From a virus, in the IMG/VR virus record IMGVR_UViG_3300041964_000077, positions 1 to 46,631 of that record: 46,631 bases of DNA; one strand, written 5' to 3'. Below are positions 43,714-46,631 of the stretch, piece after piece. The translations under genes were made by a program, and so were the position numbers. Position 1 is the first letter of the stretch; each line of letters starts with the position of its first letter. Under the pieces are notes generated by a model. The model made no database searches. It was not told the DNA's origin and saw nothing but the letters and a program-made list of their open reading frames with translations.

Positions 43714-44846
43714 TGCTGGCATTACCTGGGACAAGATCTGATGCAAGGGTTCCAGCGATTTGCTTTGAGCCTGTATTTAAACCCCACAAGCAAGATTTGT
43801 GCTTTTACAAAGGAGCAGATTTTAATTTTTCACTACTCGTTGCGGACTACCCTATCGACTTTAGGGGTGCGTCTTTTGCAATGGAGATTCGCCCTCCTAA
43901 TGGCGACGTCAGACAGATTAAAAACGTCTTAGGTTCCACTGCTGTTAACACTTCTGTTATCAAGCTTGAGTTTGAGAAGTTGGACTGTAGTGGCGAGTGT
44001 AAAACTGACAGGGATATCAAAAAACTGGAGTCCTTGCCGATTAATGAAGGGGACTTCGTGACGCTCGAAGGTTCGGGAGTGACTATGTTCCCCGTGCTTT
44101 CAGTTACAGCTAGCAGCATCCTTGTCGAAGGCGTGTCTAGTCGTGACGTTGCAAAAGGTCGGGTGTTTTTTCGCTTCAAAAGCGATGCCTCGTTCTTTGT
44201 CAGTCCAGCTTTCACTCCTGAAGTAGTAGCAACGGAAACTCCCGCCGCAATAGGTGCAACTGTCCTATTTACTCAATCACTGCCACGGGAACTGTCTGCG
44301 GGGACAATCTTGGTTTTCGCTGATGCCAATAGCAATACAATACTTGCCACTCTTACAGACAATGCTCCCTTGGGCGGGCGGCTGCTGGCAGTTCAGCCAA
44401 TGGAAAGTCCCATCGAAGCGGGAGCTTTAGCTAACATCGACGCCTTTGCGATTATCCTAACTGCCGAAACATTACAAGGCGGCAACACTCTGACCGTTCC
44501 CGCCATTCCCGCAAGTATCCCGGTAGGCACGCCATTAAACTTCTCTCGTAGGACAGGGGCTGGATGGGAGTTTTTGTCTGGACTTACCGTACAGGACACT
44601 GCACCTGTTGGCAGTACCACTATCACTTTTGATCAGGCTGACGGGGACTTACCTATTGGTGCGATCGCTTACTTTGGCACTGTTCCTTTCAATGCCCTAA
44701 ACATTGGCATTACAGCCGATGACACAAGACAGCTGCACCTAAATGAGTACAAATACGACCTCATTGCACGGCTGGCTGACGGAGAGAAGCTGGCAATCTT
44801 GAAGGGCGCAATCAAATTTGATGGGTATGTGTCGGACTTCATCTAA
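43713..44846 (+). CDS. Tail or baseplate structural protein
   Basis: A 377-residue beta-rich protein, N-terminal domain similar in layout to phage tail/baseplate proteins that begin with a small beta-barrel (FYKGADFNFSLLVADYPIDF, RGASFAMEIRPPNGDV). The centre carries repeated Ala/Thr/Val-rich segments (VATETPAAIGATVLFTQSLP, GNTLTVPAIPASIPVGTPLN), resembling virion Ig-like or coat repeats. It is translationally coupled to the gene before. Confidence 0.6.
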   Translation: MLALPGTRSDARVPAICFEPVFKPHKQDLCFYKGADFNFSLLVADYPIDFRGASFAMEIRPPNGDVRQIKNVLGSTAVNTSVIKLEFEKLDCSGECKTDRDIKKLESLPINEGDFVTLEGSGVTMFPVLSVTASSILVEGVSSRDVAKGRVFFRFKSDASFFVSPAFTPEVVATETPAAIGATVLFTQSLPRELSAGTILVFADANSNTILATLTDNAPLGGRLLAVQPMESPIEAGALANIDAFAIILTAETLQGGNTLTVPAIPASIPVGTPLNFSRRTGAGWEFLSGLTVQDTAPVGSTTITFDQADGDLPIGAIAYFGTVPFNALNIGITADDTRQLHLNEYKYDLIARLADGEKLAILKGAIKFDGYVSDFI

Positions 44847-44853
44847 TCAATTT

Positions 44854-44871
44854 TGACCGGAACCCCGGTCA
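44854..44871. repeat. Palindromic repeat, copy 9
   Basis: TGACCGGAACCCCGGTCA: 7-bp arms around AACC. Intergenic, between the two late virion genes. Confidence 0.85.
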
Positions 44872-44902
44872 CTTTCAATCATCACTAAGGAGTACGAAAT
44901 CA

Positions 44903-46627
44903 GTGGCAGATCCACAAGTTGTAATTGCTTACAATGAACCCGTTCCCAAGGGTCAAGCAACGGCAAAGAATTCAATCCCTGCTGTTTTACCAATTGACCA
45001 AACGCCTATCCCTACTTATGACGCTAATAAGCCAATCAGTGAACTTCAAACAGATCAGTTTGGCTTTAGTGTTAACCAGGAGCCATACTACTATCTCCAA
45101 AATGTTCTGTCGTTTGGCATTGATCCGAACATCTGGTTTAGTGATACAGACGGCGGCAAGGGTACAATTGCTTACCTACCTGAAATCTCGGCAGCTGAAT
45201 TTCGATTGGCTCAGAACGATAGCGCGATTATCAAGCAATCTAAATTCGCGTTTCAGTACCAACCTGGGAAAGAGGTTGATACCAGCTACGCTATCCAAAT
45301 CAATAAGGGTGCAGCAGCGTCGGCTGTTATGTACCAATGGGGAAACTTCTCACGCAGAGATGGTTACGGTTGGCGTTACCTAACCAGATGGAACGCAACC
45401 TTGACTCGTTGGGAGGGTGACTTATATTTCTTCCGTCGTACAAGCGCCATTCGGGGCACTGAATTGGAGGCAGTCACAGGAAGAGTCGTTGGCGCTATTG
45501 ATTCCACCAATGGTGTTCATACAGGTGGCATAGCAATGGGTTCAGCTATCCACTTCCGCCCAGCCTACTTGGTTGGGGCAGGTACAGACACGAAGCTAAT
45601 TGATCTGGATACGTTTGAAGAGATTATTCACTACTCTCAGTTCAACCGAGATAAGTTAACAGGTTTAGCAGGCGACGGGAACCCATCAGGAGCAACCACT
45701 CGCGGTACGTCAGCGCATCCATTATCACTGCTCTTGCCAGTAGTGGGTTTGAATAGCAGTGAAGCTTCCAACATCACTATGTACCTGACTCGCTTTAGCT
45801 GGTACGGTGCGTCTGGCGGTTCAGGTCACGTCTATGTTCCTGACCAGAATTCACCCAGCCTTGGCTCAACACGCTGGGTACAAGCACACGAGATTCGGCA
45901 CGGTGACACGCTTCCGGTTCCCACAATGGAGTCACCCAATTTGCCAATTACCATGCAAATGGCACAGCGTAGAGATAGGCTAGCAGAGTCTGTCTCTAGC
46001 GCGGCATTCATGCGTCGGTACGGTATCTCCTGTTGGATACCAGGTGGCGACCCTGAACCAATGGTGATGGGCAGCTTTGGTTCACCGATTACTGCTGTGA
46101 CAGAAGCAAGCTACAGACCGTTGATGGCTCTTGCGGTCAAGTCGTTCGTTTTCAACAGCAGCGTACCAGCGGCACAGCAAAGACGCCCTCAAAAGTCGCG
46201 GATATTCCCAATCTCTTTAAGTATCTCTGCAACGGGTGGTGTACCAGTCGAAGTTTACTTAATCAAAAATCCCACATCTCTACAAGGCGCTGGCAGTCCT
46301 GACTTGACGGGATGGTACGCACGAACAGGAGCAGCGGAGAACCTTAAGGTAGTCGGCACAACTAACGCATTTACAGGGACTTACGCTCAGAACGGAGGCA
46401 GACCAGCAGACCCAAACGGCGGAAAGCTATTCGGTGCTTATTACTGTGCAGCAAACGATTCAGAATTTATCGATCTTCAGCCAATCTTTTCACCCAAAAG
46501 AGAGCAGCTAGGAAGGGCAGAACAAACACCCGCAGATGCCCCTGGTGACGTTCTAATCGTAATGGCAAGATCACTAACCACTGGTACTGCAAACGTTAAC
46601 GTTGCATTAACCTGGGGTGAACAGTGA
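44903..46627 (+). CDS. Virion surface or tail fibre-like protein
   Basis: A 574-residue beta-rich protein, complete (TGA at 46625). AAGGAG lies about ten bases before the GTG start. It opens ADPQVVIAYNEPVPKGQATA and contains FGIDPNIWFSDTDGGKGTIA, NFSRRDGYGWRYLTRWNATL, SSGATTRG-like loops and ends ARSLTTGTANVNVALTWGEQ. No collagen-like repeats. Composition fits a virion adhesion or fibre protein; family not recognised. Confidence 0.6.
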   Translation: MADPQVVIAYNEPVPKGQATAKNSIPAVLPIDQTPIPTYDANKPISELQTDQFGFSVNQEPYYYLQNVLSFGIDPNIWFSDTDGGKGTIAYLPEISAAEFRLAQNDSAIIKQSKFAFQYQPGKEVDTSYAIQINKGAAASAVMYQWGNFSRRDGYGWRYLTRWNATLTRWEGDLYFFRRTSAIRGTELEAVTGRVVGAIDSTNGVHTGGIAMGSAIHFRPAYLVGAGTDTKLIDLDTFEEIIHYSQFNRDKLTGLAGDGNPSGATTRGTSAHPLSLLLPVVGLNSSEASNITMYLTRFSWYGASGGSGHVYVPDQNSPSLGSTRWVQAHEIRHGDTLPVPTMESPNLPITMQMAQRRDRLAESVSSAAFMRRYGISCWIPGGDPEPMVMGSFGSPITAVTEASYRPLMALAVKSFVFNSSVPAAQQRRPQKSRIFPISLSISATGGVPVEVYLIKNPTSLQGAGSPDLTGWYARTGAAENLKVVGTTNAFTGTYAQNGGRPADPNGGKLFGAYYCAANDSEFIDLQPIFSPKREQLGRAEQTPADAPGDVLIVMARSLTTGTANVNVALTWGEQ

Positions 46628-46631
46628 TCAA

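Noticed and set aside
1-46631. CRISPR array
   Set aside because: The repeat family is spread over 44 kb without regular spacers and varies at its centre; no array of direct repeats was found.
1-46631. HIP1 octamer GCGATCGC as a novel element
   Set aside because: A known abundant motif of cyanobacterial genomes; about 35 copies here simply mark the host lineage.

Overview
The window is one continuous stretch of a tailed phage genome, or an integrated prophage or phage-plasmid, from a cyanobacterial host. Three things support this. A full siphophage-like structural block runs leftward from 41.2 to 24.2 kb. The rest is densely packed small phage genes with ATGA and TAATG overlaps. I count by eye about 35 copies of the cyanobacterial HIP1 octamer GCGATCGC, and several genes belong to families typical of cyanobacteria and their phages (group 2-type sigma factor, P63C protein, the LGWT/QG/YGK domain). 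No integrase, large terminase, portal, rRNA, convincing tRNA or CRISPR array was seen, so the packaging and integration modules probably lie outside the window.

Layout. 0-3 kb, minus: a small operon with a sigma-70 type factor, Cys-rich proteins and unknowns. 3.2-4.1 kb, plus: two small unknown genes. 4.1-7.3 kb, minus: an early operon with a recombination-directionality-factor-like protein, its usual partner, a small membrane protein and a zinc-finger protein. 7.33-7.42 kb: a symmetric divergent promoter/operator, the likely immunity switch, followed on the plus strand by a Cro/CI-like repressor. 7.7-11.6 kb, plus: a KilA-N protein with an inserted T5orf172 nuclease domain, about nine small overlapping genes and a PP-loop (PAPS-reductase-like) enzyme. 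11.7-12.3 kb, minus: a small two-ORF unit. 12.4-18.7 kb, plus: a DNA-binding protein, a run of small membrane proteins, an FtsK/HerA-like membrane ATPase, an HNH protein, a lipoprotein and a RusA-like resolvase. 18.8-24.2 kb: mixed orientation, with a protease-like orphan, an iron-permease family protein, an antirepressor, two ribbon-helix-helix-like regulators and a GIY-YIG protein. 24.2-41.2 kb, minus: capsid, head completion, tail tube, chaperones and a very large tape-measure locus. 41.4-43 kb: P63C protein and an HTH gene with similar operator-like DNA. 43.2-46.6 kb, plus: late virion (tail/baseplate/fibre) proteins.

Two features cut across the whole window. First, a palindromic repeat with core GACCGGAGTCTCCGGTC occurs at least nine times from 1 to 45 kb, mostly at the 3' ends of genes or between operons; it supplies stop codons twice and is read in frame three times. 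Second, about twenty genes are split into two or more overlapping frames, and nearly every break is repaired by changing one short homopolymer by one base. This points to consensus errors (or, less likely, decay), so the split pieces below should be read as single genes: sigma factor, directionality-factor-like protein, tape measure and others.

Working model (inference): a temperate cyanophage with a CI/Cro-type switch, antirepressor and KilA-N/RHH accessory regulators, its own sigma factor, recombination genes (directionality factor, RusA, HNH), an unusual translocase/membrane-protein cassette, and a long non-contractile tail whose tape measure carries hydrolase domains.
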